DNA of 64,000 nucleotides from Bacillus sp. FJAT-44742 (lineage in GTDB: Bacteria; Bacillota; Bacilli; Bacillales; Marinococcaceae): the NCBI RefSeq assembly GCF_002797315.1, contig NZ_KZ454936.1, positions 2,179,645 to 2,243,644 on the forward strand, written 5' to 3'. Every line of letters starts with the position of its first letter. Position 1 is the stretch's first letter. Under the pieces are notes generated by a model. The model was not told where the DNA came from, ran no database searches, and saw only the letters and a program-made list of their open reading frames with translations. Below are positions 52,130 to 60,535 of the stretch, piece by piece. Position numbers and translations under genes: made by a program.

Positions 52130-53422
52130 TTATCCCTGTCTTTCTGCTTCCTGAAGTGACCTGTACGTTTCAGGTCCGGCTATACCGTCCACCGTGATTC
52201 CTGCATCCTGTTGAAAGCTCCTTACTGCTTCTCGTGTCACCGGCCCGTATATTCCATCTGCTCCGTACGTCCCTAAATCATATCCTAAGTCCAGGAGTCG
52301 CTGCTGCAAATTACGAACCAACGGACCACGAGAACCCTCTTGCAGGATCTGCCCGCTCCAGCCTCCGGACATTTCTTCCATTGCCCGATACGTTTCAGGT
52401 CCGGCTATACCGTCCACCGTGATTCCTGCATCCTGTTGGAAACTCCTTACTGCTTCTCGTGTCACCGGCCCGTATATTCCATCTGCTCCGTACGTCCCTA
52501 AATCATATCCTAAGTCCAGGAGTCGCTGCTGCAAATTACGAACCAACGGACCACGAGAACCCTCTTGCAGGATCTGCCCGCTCCAGCCTCCGGACATTTC
52601 TTCCATTGCCCGATACGTTTCAGGTCCGGCTATACCGTCCACCGTGATTCCTGCATCCTGTTGAAAGCTCCTTACTGCTTCTCGTGTCACCGGCCCGTAT
52701 ATTCCATCTGCTCCGTACGTCCCTAAATCATATCCTAAATCCAGGAGTCGCTGCTGCAAATCACGAACCAACGGACCACGAGAACCCTCTTGCAGGATTT
52801 GCCCGCTCCAGCTCTCTTCATTTTCATCTGGAGTGTCAGGTATATCTTCATCTTCCCCTCCATTTTCCGTAATATCATCAAAAGCCGCAGCCAGTGCTGC
52901 AGCATGAGCTCGTGCCGCTTGCTCTATAAAACTTGGATCTTGTAAATAGCTGGCATCATTACTGTTAGTGATGAATCCCCCTTCAGTCAAGATAGCAGGC
53001 ATTGTTGTGTGTCTAATAACGTAAAATCCTGCAGTCATGCTGCCTCGGTCAGGCATTCTTCCTCTCCAGGCGTAATTATATAACTCCCTATGAATTACCT
53101 CATGAAGATCTTCTGTTCGTTGCGGAGCTCCCCGGTATCGATACGTCTCAAATCCTGACACCCCAGAGGATGCTGCGTTGTAATGTACTGAGATGAATAT
53201 GTCTGCTCCCCAACTGTTTGCCTGCTGAACCCGTTCTTCCAAGCTGACATCAATATCCGTTTTGCGGCTCATATTTATCTCTGCCCCGCTATACCCGTTT
53301 TGGAGAATGTCTCTTATCTGAAGGGCTGTATCCAATGCCAAGTCTTTTTCCACCAGACCATTTCCAACTGCCCCTGTATCACTGCCACCGTGCCCAGGAT
53401 CAATAAATACCCGTACACTCAT
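52130..53422 (-). CDS. N-acetylmuramoyl-L-alanine amidase with three peptidoglycan-binding repeats
   Basis: 430 residues. Amidase_3 catalytic domain (1-185) with Zn ligands His11 (DPGHGG), Glu25 (LVEKDL) and His80 (SVHYNA), and catalytic Glu147 (LTEGGF). An acidic linker leads to three PG_binding_1 domains of 75 residues each (205-279, 280-354, 355-430), virtually the same sequence. There is no signal peptide, as in CwlC, which lyses the mother cell; a similar sporulation role is likely. The gene is monocistronic. Confidence 0.92.
   Translation of the reverse strand: MSVRVFIDPGHGGSDTGAVGNGLVEKDLALDTALQIRDILQNGYSGAEINMSRKTDIDVSLEERVQQANSWGADIFISVHYNAASSGVSGFETYRYRGAPQRTEDLHEVIHRELYNYAWRGRMPDRGSMTAGFYVIRHTTMPAILTEGGFITNSNDASYLQDPSFIEQAARAHAAALAAAFDDITENGGEDEDIPDTPDENEESWSGQILQEGSRGPLVRDLQQRLLDLGYDLGTYGADGIYGPVTREAVRSFQQDAGITVDGIAGPETYRAMEEMSGGWSGQILQEGSRGPLVRNLQQRLLDLGYDLGTYGADGIYGPVTREAVRSFQQDAGITVDGIAGPETYRAMEEMSGGWSGQILQEGSRGPLVRNLQQRLLDLGYDLGTYGADGIYGPVTREAVRSFQQDAGITVDGIAGPETYRSLQEAERQG
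52136..52810 (-). repeat. Three 225-bp tandem repeats inside the amidase gene
   Basis: Units 52586-52810, 52361-52585 and 52136-52360 differ by only a handful of bases over most of their length, so they are recently duplicated or homogenised. Copy number may vary between strains. Confidence 0.9.
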
Positions 53423-53660
53423 GATGCATCTTCCTCTCCTTTTATTTCTGTTTGTTCCTTGTGAGAATTTGTCCAGTATCAGCCAGCCAACGTGAGTGTG
53501 TCTTATTGGCTGGTTACCTTTCAGCTTACGGTAAAGTCACTGCATACGGCTCGGCCATACCCTATGCACACATAAAAGGGCCGACGGTCCAAGCTTTCTC
53601 TTACTCTATTTACTAAAAAAAGGTTTTTGAGATATTGTATAAGAGAGAAAGGAGAGAAAA

Positions 53661-54410
53661 ATGAAACGATCGTCTAAGCCTGTCTACGTCATACTTTATG
53701 AAATATTCATGGTCGCATTAGCTATTTTATCTGTATCTATGATCTGGATGGACAATGTGTACCTTCCCCAAATCGATTTAATGGTTTGGCTCATCTTTAC
53801 AATTGATGTTTCCGTCCGGTTTTTCAAAGCAGACACAAAATGGGAGTATGTAAAAAAGAACCCCTTTGATATCCTGGCTATTGTTCCCTTTGATTCATTG
53901 TTTCAAATGGCAAGAATTGCCAGGCTAATCCGTGCGCTTCGGGCGGTAGCTATCATTAATTACTACGCCAAAGGGCTTACTGCCGTTTTGATGACAAATA
54001 ACTTACATAAAGTGTTAACAGTCACAATTATGCTCATAATGTTTACAGCCATACCAATGCCTTACATAGAGCCTTCTATTGAATCTTACGGTGATGCAGT
54101 ATGGTGGTCAATTGTCACCTCAACCACTGTTGGATACGGAGATATTTCTCCCGAAACCGGTGGTGGACGCATGATCGCATTACTGTTAATGCTAAGCGGA
54201 ATAGGCGTGATCGGAATGGTTACTGGATCTGTTGCCACGTACTTTCTTTCAGATAAGAACAAGGAAAACCCAACTGTTACCCATATTGTTGACCAGCTTT
54301 CAAACTATGAAGAATTGACAGCTGATGAAGTTAAGCGGCTGGTTCTTTTGCTTACAGAATTGGAAAAAGAAAAGTCGAAATCTGAACAAAAAGTTTCAGA
54401 CACGCATTAG
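53661..54410 (+). CDS. Voltage-gated-like potassium channel
   Basis: 249 residues, six helices. S4-like helix FQMARIARLIRALRAVAII (about 81-99) with spaced Arg, pore helix and filter TTVGYGD (about 155-161), then the S6 helix with a gating Gly. A short charged coiled tail (ELTADEVKRLVLLLTELEKEKSKSEQ) follows. AAAGGAGAG precedes the ATG. Potassium flux control under salt or pH stress is plausible. Confidence 0.88.
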   Translation: MKRSSKPVYVILYEIFMVALAILSVSMIWMDNVYLPQIDLMVWLIFTIDVSVRFFKADTKWEYVKKNPFDILAIVPFDSLFQMARIARLIRALRAVAIINYYAKGLTAVLMTNNLHKVLTVTIMLIMFTAIPMPYIEPSIESYGDAVWWSIVTSTTVGYGDISPETGGGRMIALLLMLSGIGVIGMVTGSVATYFLSDKNKENPTVTHIVDQLSNYEELTADEVKRLVLLLTELEKEKSKSEQKVSDTH

Positions 54411-54459
54411 TCCTGCCTGTTATTCAGGCGTTCTCATACGTCTTGCTGCATACCATGAA

Positions 54460-54498
54460 GAAAGACAGCCCTGGAGTATCCAGTGCTGTCTCTTTTTT
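54460..54498. terminator. Bidirectional terminator
   Basis: AGACAGC-CTGG / CCAG-GCTGTCT stem then TCTTTTTT, between convergent genes. Confidence 0.8.
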
Positions 54499-55360
54499 AT
54501 TCGCTTCGGTCTTCTTTAGCGCCATTGCCTTTTTCAGGAACAGCAAGGATGTCAAAGTTATCAGCAAGATCCTGCAGCCCCTCACGAAGCTCTTCCCCTT
54601 CCATTGGGTACCCATGTCCTGTAACCACAAGCTCCAACGGAAGACTATTTAACTTGCTAACTGAATGTTTGGCTGCTTCCCAATCAGGCGTTAAATATTT
54701 GGGAGGACCGCATATTTCCTTTTCCTGCTTCATGGCCTTATATAACGATTCTTGTTTCACCGTAACAAACGCGTCTCCTGCAAGTAATACTTTGTCGTCT
54801 TGTCTGTATAAAGAGATATGCCCTTCTGTATGGCCTGGAGTGGATAACCATTCCCACTCAGGCATTCCCGGAATGCTTCCACCCTCGGGAAGAGGCTGCA
54901 CCTTCTCTCCCAAATCAATTGAATTTGTAGGGAGCATGGGGGCCAGCTTAGGAACCATGCCACCTTCAACCGAGGAATCAGGCTCTGGATAAGTCGCTTC
55001 CCCTCTTAAAAAAGGAAGCTCCTTTTCATGAGCATAAACGGGAACGTCCCATTCTTCCAGGATATCAAACAATGCACCTACATGGTCAAAATGACCATGG
55101 GTAATTACCACTGCTTTCGGCGGGTTTGTTTCACCAAATCGTTCCTTCGCTTCAGAAATGATGTCTTTGCCTGATCTTGGCATACCTGCATCCACAATAA
55201 ACCATTCGTTTGTCTGCCCAGGATAGCCGACAAAAACAACATTGGCAATTTGAACAGGATAAACATAAATATCTTTGCTTACTTCTTCCCCTTTCCCGCT
55301 TCTGACGGTGGTCAAGGGCACAAACCTTTTGTTTAGCTTGTTATCTACCTTGTTGCTCAC
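54497..55360 (-). CDS. MBL-fold metallo-hydrolase
   Basis: 287 residues from a GTG at 55360 (GGGAGG eight bases upstream). Metal motif ITHGHFDHVGAL (about 90-101), later ligands in STPGHTEGHISLY, LLAGDAF and VVTGHGYPM. Similar to YflN-type hydrolases; substrate unknown. Confidence 0.88.
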   Translation of the reverse strand: MSNKVDNKLNKRFVPLTTVRSGKGEEVSKDIYVYPVQIANVVFVGYPGQTNEWFIVDAGMPRSGKDIISEAKERFGETNPPKAVVITHGHFDHVGALFDILEEWDVPVYAHEKELPFLRGEATYPEPDSSVEGGMVPKLAPMLPTNSIDLGEKVQPLPEGGSIPGMPEWEWLSTPGHTEGHISLYRQDDKVLLAGDAFVTVKQESLYKAMKQEKEICGPPKYLTPDWEAAKHSVSKLNSLPLELVVTGHGYPMEGEELREGLQDLADNFDILAVPEKGNGAKEDRSE

Positions 55361-55421
55361 TGCCTATTCCTCCCTTCCATCTTTATGACTTACCTTCCCT
55401 TTTTTTACCACTGTGGAAACT

Positions 55422-55477
55422 AAAAAAACAGAAGCTGGCTAAAAGTGTTTCCACTTAAGCCTAGCTTCTGTTTTTGA
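55422..55477 (-). terminator. Terminator of the 55.5-kb gene
   Basis: AACAGAAGCT-GGCT / AGCC-AGCTTCTGTT stem with TTTTTTT on the minus strand. Confidence 0.75.
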
Positions 55478-55478
55478 T

Positions 55479-55685
55479 TTAGCTTGCTGTTCTTTCACAT
55501 TCATCTTTCTTTATCACCAATCTGTGAAAAGGGAATTCTTCCTCTTTATCCTCAATTGGATATTCTAACAATTCAATACAAATAGTCCGTTGATATTCAG
55601 CGATAACTTTTGCCTGTTCGCCTTCATAAATCACAATTTCTTCTTTTTCAAATAAGGTTTCTGGAGCATCATCTCTACCATACAT
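55479..55685 (-). CDS. Small acidic hypothetical protein
   Basis: 68 residues (YGRDDAPETLFEKEEIVIYEGEQAKVIAEYQRTICIELLEYPIEDKEEEFPFHRLVIKKDE), beta-rich. AAGGGG lies eight bases before the ATG. No family recognised. Confidence 0.6.
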   Translation of the reverse strand: MYGRDDAPETLFEKEEIVIYEGEQAKVIAEYQRTICIELLEYPIEDKEEEFPFHRLVIKKDECERTAS

Positions 55686-55904
55686 AAAAACATCCCCTTA
55701 AACTTATTATTACAATTATAAAGGTTTCTACGAATAAAGCAAGGGAATGTTTCAAAGGACGATAGAACTAACGATCCTTGAGAAATCATTATGATAATTG
55801 CTGTATCAAATATTTCCATAATTTAAATTTCTATATGTACCACAGCTGGCTGCCGTGAAAGGCAACGATCTGGACTGTACTGTTCAGCGGTTTTCATAAT
55901 CGTT

Positions 55905-55938
55905 AAAAAAGCTTGGATGATTACACATCCAAGCTTGG
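55905..55938 (-). terminator. Terminator of the YjzC-like gene
   Basis: AAGCTTGGATG / CATCCAAGCTT stem with TTTTTT on the minus strand. Confidence 0.85.
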
Positions 55939-55946
55939 AAAATTCC

Positions 55947-56132
55947 TTATTTCTTTCTCCAATATACAGCATCATTTTCTGTCGGCATTGGAGGAAATCT
56001 ATCTTCTTTTTCTAACTCGATCTCTTCCATATTTTCCATCGGCGGGTTTCCTGACTCCGTGTTTACATAGCTGTCAAACACATACGTGCCTGTTTCTGGT
56101 GCCTTTTCACCTGTCTTGTAAAGAGTAGCCAT
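55947..56132 (-). CDS. YjzC-like small protein
   Basis: 61 residues: YKTGEKAPETGTYVFDSY at the start and IELEKEDRFPPMPTENDAVYWRKK at the end fit the YjzC pattern (GEKAP-x-G-x-Y ... I-x-L-x-x-x-D-x-FPP ... W). It probably forms a small zinc-ribbon-like or SH3-like fold without the Cys. Function unknown. CCAAGGAGGTTT precedes the ATG. Confidence 0.5.
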   Translation of the reverse strand: MATLYKTGEKAPETGTYVFDSYVNTESGNPPMENMEEIELEKEDRFPPMPTENDAVYWRKK

Positions 56133-56355
56133 AGTTTAAAACCTCCTTGGGAAATGTGATTCATAGAAGATTTGCCCGATCTTTAGATCATATAAACCTT
56201 CTCATTTCACTTCACAACTTTTGTCTTACACACACTACTCCTTAGACTCTATTAACAGTGATTATGCATGACTTCTACTGCAGCTGTTTCAGCTGGTGAT
56301 TCAAGCTCCTGCCAGGTGATTTCATTCAAATTACTATCATCCTATCCCTCTGTCC

Positions 56356-56679
56356 CTATTTATCAGGTTGACTGTGAAGTAAATACCAGGCTATTTGAGT
56401 ACTCGCTAAGACACCAAGCAAAATTGCGCTGAGAACCCAAAAACCTGTATCCTCAACTACTGGTATAAGAACAATAATCAGAGCATTGGCCGCAAAGCCG
56501 CTTTGATACCAGGCAGTAGTTAGAAAACGCATAAATATAAAAAATCCAGCCAGGCACACTGCAAATATAATGATTACAGCCAGTGCATAAGGATACTGCC
56601 GTGCTCCCTCAACTGAAAAGACCAGAACAGCTAAGGCAGCTGCAAAGATCAGCATAAATATTCCTTTTGTTTTCCCCAT
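56356..56679 (-). CDS. Four-helix membrane protein
   Basis: 107 residues from the ATG at 56679 (GGGGAGG four bases upstream; an upstream in-frame ATG lacks a site). Four hydrophobic segments with very short loops (GIFMLIFAAALAVLVFSVEGARQYPYALAVIIIFAVCLAGFF...). No conserved family recognised. Confidence 0.55.
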   Translation of the reverse strand: MGKTKGIFMLIFAAALAVLVFSVEGARQYPYALAVIIIFAVCLAGFFIFMRFLTTAWYQSGFAANALIIVLIPVVEDTGFWVLSAILLGVLASTQIAWYLLHSQPDK

Positions 56680-56830
56680 TTTTCCTCCCCTTATAACAAA
56701 AAACCTTTTATAATACAGCATAACAAAAAATGATCAGCTGTATAAAGCAGCCTTAATGGAAAGATAGATGTTTGAGCCTTATGTTCTAAAGGAACAATGA
56801 AGATAGACATTCATAAAGGAGTGACGAAGG

Positions 56831-57253
56831 GTGAACAAACAGGAAATCAGGCAAAAGGCAATCAATATTATTGACAATAATAAAATTGGTACATTGGCAA
56901 CCGTAGTACATGATAAGCCACATTCTCGCTATATGACTTTTTACAATGAGGATTTAACTCTTTATACCCCTACCAGCAAAGAAACTCATAAGGCTGAAGA
57001 ACTGGAACAAAATCCGAATGTTCACGTTTTACTCGGCTATAATGGCGAAGGCATCGGGGATGAATTCGTGGAAATTGAAGGAACAGCCGACATTAGAGAT
57101 TCAAATGAAATTAAGGAAAAAATATGGAATGAAGAACTTGAAAGATGGTTTGACGGTAAAAATGATCCTAACCTAATTGTGCTGGAAATTAATCCGACTG
57201 CAATCCGCGTAATGAATGACAAAGGTGAACCTCCTCACTCCGTGGACCTGTAA
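56831..57253 (+). CDS. Pyridoxamine-phosphate-oxidase-like general stress protein (YdaG type)
   Basis: 140 residues from a GTG (GGAGTG seven bases upstream). Split-barrel flavin fold: GTLATVVHDKPHSRYMTFYNEDLTLYTPTSKETHKAEELEQNPNVHVLLGY and DEFVEIEGTADI. It resembles general stress protein 26 (YdaG) of B. subtilis. FMN or F420-like cofactor binding is likely; the reaction is unknown. Confidence 0.8.
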   Translation: MNKQEIRQKAINIIDNNKIGTLATVVHDKPHSRYMTFYNEDLTLYTPTSKETHKAEELEQNPNVHVLLGYNGEGIGDEFVEIEGTADIRDSNEIKEKIWNEELERWFDGKNDPNLIVLEINPTAIRVMNDKGEPPHSVDL

Positions 57254-57276
57254 GCTGTAGTACGCACCGCTCATCT

Positions 57277-57310
57277 AGGCTGTTGAGAACCCTACTCAAC
57301 AGCCTTTTTT
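57277..57310 (+). terminator. Terminator of the YdaG-like gene
   Basis: AGGCTGTTGAG / CTCAACAGCCT stem then TTTTT. Confidence 0.9.
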
Positions 57311-57360
57311 GAGGAGTAATTCTTTTCTATGTAAACTGTGATCTGAAACTTAGGGCAATC

Positions 57361-57373
57361 GGGGGGGGGGGGG
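57361..57373. repeat. Poly-G tract of 13
   Basis: An uninterrupted run of 13 G in an otherwise AT-rich intergenic stretch. It may be a slippage-prone site or a sequencing artefact. Confidence 0.8.
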
Positions 57374-57486
57374 ATAGGCTTTACAGCATTTTATGTTAGA
57401 TCATTCATAAATTCAGAGACATCATCGATATTCCCTTTGCTAAAATAAATACACGCTGTTTTTCAACGAGTGTTTTTTGATAATCT

Positions 57487-57570
57487 AAAAAGAGAGCGTT
57501 CGGTTGTTACCCCTAAAAGTTAGAATTTCTACTCTAACTTTCGGGGTGGTACCTTCCCGCTCTCTTTTTT
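57487..57570. repeat. Nested palindrome, probable bidirectional terminator
   Basis: Outer arms AAAAAGAGAGCG / CGCTCTCTTTTT, inner arms ACCCC-AAAGTTAGA / TCTAACTTT-GGGGT. It lies between convergent genes. The inner part contains GGGGTGGTACC, which looks like a T-box motif but is explained by the palindrome. Confidence 0.7.
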
Positions 57571-57572
57571 AT

Positions 57573-57761
57573 CTATCTAAATAGCTGGCTGTTAATTTCT
57601 TTTTCCACGTCTTTGTTCTTTTTATGGTCAGCTTCCCTTTTTTTCTCAACTTCCATGATGTTATCTACATCTTTTTTGTATTGTTCATGGGTTAATCCAT
57701 GTGACTGCATAAGGCCTTTTTCCATGTTTTCCGTTACATTCGGTTTTTCTTCTTCACTCAT
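57573..57761 (-). CDS. Small charged hypothetical protein
   Basis: 62 residues, highly charged and helical (SEEEKPNVTENMEKGLMQSHGLTHEQYKKDVDNIMEVEKKREADHKKNKD...). GGAGG seven bases before the ATG. No family recognised; composition resembles small stress or spore proteins. Confidence 0.6.
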   Translation of the reverse strand: MSEEEKPNVTENMEKGLMQSHGLTHEQYKKDVDNIMEVEKKREADHKKNKDVEKEINSQLFR

Positions 57762-57907
57762 GTTTATACCTCCAAGGTTATTATAAACTTTTTAATTTTT
57801 GTGAGATATTCTCACTTATATTTTTCTTAATTCCTGTTTATCTCACACTTAAAACTGCCAAATTGTGTCTATTCCATGGACACTCTTTTTTCATGTGAAA
57901 AGCTTCT

Positions 57908-58387
57908 TTATTCCAGTGGGTCTTTGGATTTACCGTACTTTAACAAGTCATATATGGCCATAGAGTCACTTGGCTGATCTTTCGAATAGCGTGCCGGAAA
58001 CAAAGCAAAAAACATATAGTATACAGAAAAATAAGCAAAATAATACCAAAACATATGCTCATCCATCACACCCGACATAATTAAGCCGTTAACTACAAAG
58101 ATAGAAAGCAAATTAAAAAGCGGGCCGCCCAGGTATATTAAAACCCTTGCAGCAGTTGTGTCATGCTCTATTTTTTCAAACTGGTTAAATGCATGCCAAA
58201 AATATATCCTTCTTATTTCAACAGGTCCTATAGAAAAGATTGGTTTCCCGGTTCCAATGACTAGCCTTGTCTTTCCTCCAAAAATCCACACAAAAAAAGC
58301 ATGCCCCAATTGGTGAATGATGGTGATCAAAGGCAGCAGGACAAATAGGGAAATAACAAGGACCCATGTATCTTCCCATGAAAACAT
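57908..58387 (-). CDS. M50-like membrane protein with HQLGH motif, copy 1
   Basis: 159 residues from the ATG at 58387 (GGGAGGG five bases upstream). Four hydrophobic segments; TIIHQLGHAFFVWIFGGKTRL corresponds to the HExxH zinc motif helix of site-2 proteases, with Gln26 in place of the catalytic Glu. YLGGPLFNLLSIFVVN matches the second core helix and FALFPARYSKDQPSDSMAIYDLLKYGK sits where the Asp ligand is expected. It may bind zinc without proteolysis. A paralogue lies at 61331-61810. Confidence 0.7.
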   Translation of the reverse strand: MFSWEDTWVLVISLFVLLPLITIIHQLGHAFFVWIFGGKTRLVIGTGKPIFSIGPVEIRRIYFWHAFNQFEKIEHDTTAARVLIYLGGPLFNLLSIFVVNGLIMSGVMDEHMFWYYFAYFSVYYMFFALFPARYSKDQPSDSMAIYDLLKYGKSKDPLE

Positions 58388-58579
58388 GTTTTCCCTCCCT
58401 GTTAAAACTATCTTCACTGACTCTCTTTATATATCCTCTTCTTCTCTTTTTAAATCTATTTTTTCCCCTTTGTTCCTTATAAAGCCTATGTTTTGAATAC
58501 CATTATTAAGGAAATTGGTAAGTAACGCGAAATAGTAACTCTCCATGACTAATTCATCTTTATTTGAAGGAGGTTGTAC

Positions 58580-59845
58580 ATGAGCACTGAGGAAAAGATT
58601 AAACAATATATTTCCAATAACCGGGATCATTACATTGATCTTCTGCGTGAGTGGGTTCAGCACCCGACAAGATCAGGCCAGGAATATGCTTTACAAAAAA
58701 AGATCGCTGATCGCCTTGAAAATTCTGGTCTACACGTAGACTTTTGGGAGCCAGACAGAAGAGAGCTTGAAGATCACCCGGCTTTCACAAGTCCACGCAA
58801 AGACTTTAAAGACAGCCCAAATGTGGTAGGAACCTTAAAGGGGAGCGGCGGAGGACACTCTCTCATTTTAAATGGCCATATCGATGTGGTGCCTGAAGGA
58901 GACTTGGAACAATGGGAGGATGATCCATTTTCCGGTGCCGTTAAGGACGGAAAAATGTTTGGACGAGGAACGACTGATATGAAAGGCGGAAACCTTGCTC
59001 TTCTCATTGCTTTGGAAGCCATTGTAGAAATGGACATTACATTAAAAGGAGATCTTATCTTTCAAAGTGTAATAGAAGAAGAAAGTGGCGGAGCCGGCAC
59101 CCTTGCCGCAATAAAAAGAGGGTACAAAGCAGACGCAGCCCTTATTCCTGAACCTACCCAAATGAAAATCATTCCAAAGCAACAAGGATCCATGTGGTTC
59201 CGGGTAACTGTACGTGGGATTTCTGCCCATGCGGGCACACGCTTTGAGGGGATCAGCGCTCTTGAGAAATCCTGGAAAGTGTATGACACATTGATGGCAC
59301 TAGAAAACCAGCGAAATATCCGGCTCCAGGATCCTCTCTTTAAGAACATGACTATTCCGATCCCTATTAATGTTGGTACCATTCAAGGCGGAAGCTGGCC
59401 TTCTTCAGTTCCATCTAAGGTAGTAATGGAAGGAAGGTATGGCATCGGTCCTGATGAGACAATGGAAGAAGCAAAAGCGGAGCTCGAGCAGTCTCTTCAC
59501 CGTCTTCAGCAGTATGATGACTTTTTTAAACAGCATCCGGTAGATGTCGAATGGTTCGGTGCAAACTGGATACCTGGCTCTGTCGATCTTTCTCATCCTC
59601 TCCTTGGTATCCTGCAGAACCAATATGAATCTTCCCAACATGAAGAACCTGTGATCCAGGCTTCTAACTGGGGGACTGATGGTGGAATGCTTACCCAGTA
59701 CGCTGATACCCCTGCCATTGTGTTTGGACCTGGAACGACAAAAATGGCTCACTTTCCAAATGAATGCATTGAATTAGATAACATTTTTGAAATTGCAGAA
59801 ATTTTCTTCCACACTATAATTGAGTGGTGCGAGAAAGAAAATTAA
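58580..59845 (+). CDS. M20-family peptidase (ArgE/DapE type)
   Basis: 421 residues from the ATG at 58580 (GGAGG six bases upstream). Di-zinc amidohydrolase: LNGHIDVVPEG, the bridging Asp in GRGTTDMKGG, catalytic Glu pair in VIEEESGGAG, and His in GPGTTKMAHFPNE. Central dimerisation domain about 190-305. Probably an acetylornithine/succinyl-diaminopimelate-like deacylase; substrate not determined. Confidence 0.9.
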   Translation: MSTEEKIKQYISNNRDHYIDLLREWVQHPTRSGQEYALQKKIADRLENSGLHVDFWEPDRRELEDHPAFTSPRKDFKDSPNVVGTLKGSGGGHSLILNGHIDVVPEGDLEQWEDDPFSGAVKDGKMFGRGTTDMKGGNLALLIALEAIVEMDITLKGDLIFQSVIEEESGGAGTLAAIKRGYKADAALIPEPTQMKIIPKQQGSMWFRVTVRGISAHAGTRFEGISALEKSWKVYDTLMALENQRNIRLQDPLFKNMTIPIPINVGTIQGGSWPSSVPSKVVMEGRYGIGPDETMEEAKAELEQSLHRLQQYDDFFKQHPVDVEWFGANWIPGSVDLSHPLLGILQNQYESSQHEEPVIQASNWGTDGGMLTQYADTPAIVFGPGTTKMAHFPNECIELDNIFEIAEIFFHTIIEWCEKEN

Positions 59846-59880
59846 TTACCTTGCCTTCTGCGAGGAGAACATCGATGGAT

Positions 59881-59916
59881 AAAAGCTGCTTCTATTATGA
59901 AGCAGCTTATTTTATT
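59881..59916 (+). terminator. Terminator of the M20 peptidase gene
   Basis: AAGCTGCTT / GAAGCAGCTT stem then ATTTTATT. Confidence 0.75.
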
Positions 59917-60276
59917 AATTTGGCCCCAAAAGTAAGAGCTTCCTGCACAGACCATGAAAGAGAGAAGTGTTGCATCTGGGACTTCAGGGTAGAATGAGGT
60001 GTTTTTCAGCTGAAAGATCCTTTTAAAACAGAGTATTATTTGTTTCTATCTAAAAGCAGTGCAATATTTATACCAGCATGGTGAAGGCAAACACTATTTT
60101 TAAAATTCTATTTTAAACTAGTAATTTTATCCCCTGGAATTGCAATGATACTTTGGTCTTATTTTCTTGAGATAATGTTTTGAAATCTATAAACCTGGCA
60201 ATAATTCTAGTAACAAACACAAAACAATAAATTAGTAACTGACAAAATACAAAAGATATTCAAGGAGGAAAATAAC
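59917..60276. other. AT-rich intergenic region
   Basis: No coding region, RNA or repeat recognised in these 360 bases, apart from the ribosome site AAGGAGG of the next small gene at its end. Confidence 0.5.
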
Positions 60277-60372
60277 ATGAGTTTACACGAGTATATCGAA
60301 AACATTAATAAAATGCTGGAAGAAGCAAAAGAGGAAGAAGAAATAACTGAAGAAGATATGGATCTAGAATAA
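60277..60372 (+). CDS. 31-residue acidic small protein
   Basis: MSLHEYIENINKMLEEAKEEEEITEEDMDLE with AAGGAGG seven bases before the ATG. Acidic amphipathic helix. Own terminator (60397-60424). Family unknown. Confidence 0.6.
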   Translation: MSLHEYIENINKMLEEAKEEEEITEEDMDLE

Positions 60373-60396
60373 CACTCTATTTACTTAATTCTCGAT

Positions 60397-60424
60397 GCCA
60401 ACAGGGACTATCCTGTTGGTTTTC
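60397..60424 (+). terminator. Terminator of the 31-residue gene
   Basis: CCAACAGG / CCTGTTGG stem then TTTTCG. Confidence 0.85.
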
Positions 60425-60535
60425 GTAATTCAACTCATATAACTTGTTTACTAGAATAATTGTTAGGGAAATATGGTACTGACCATAAAAAAGAGTGGTG
60501 GAACTCTTCCATAAAACATAGAAAGGGGAATTTTC

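Noticed and set aside
52136-52810. CRISPR-like or mobile tandem repeat
   Set aside because: The 225-bp units are in frame and encode complete peptidoglycan-binding domains of the amidase.
57487-57570. T-box riboswitch, because of GGGGTGGTACC before a U-rich terminator
   Set aside because: The motif is part of nested palindromes between convergent genes; there is no specifier stem and no plus-strand amino-acid gene directly downstream.
58427-58663. Minus-strand open frame overlapping the M20 peptidase start
   Set aside because: No ribosome site, overlaps the well-supported peptidase start; a 39-codon inner version cannot be excluded but is not supported.
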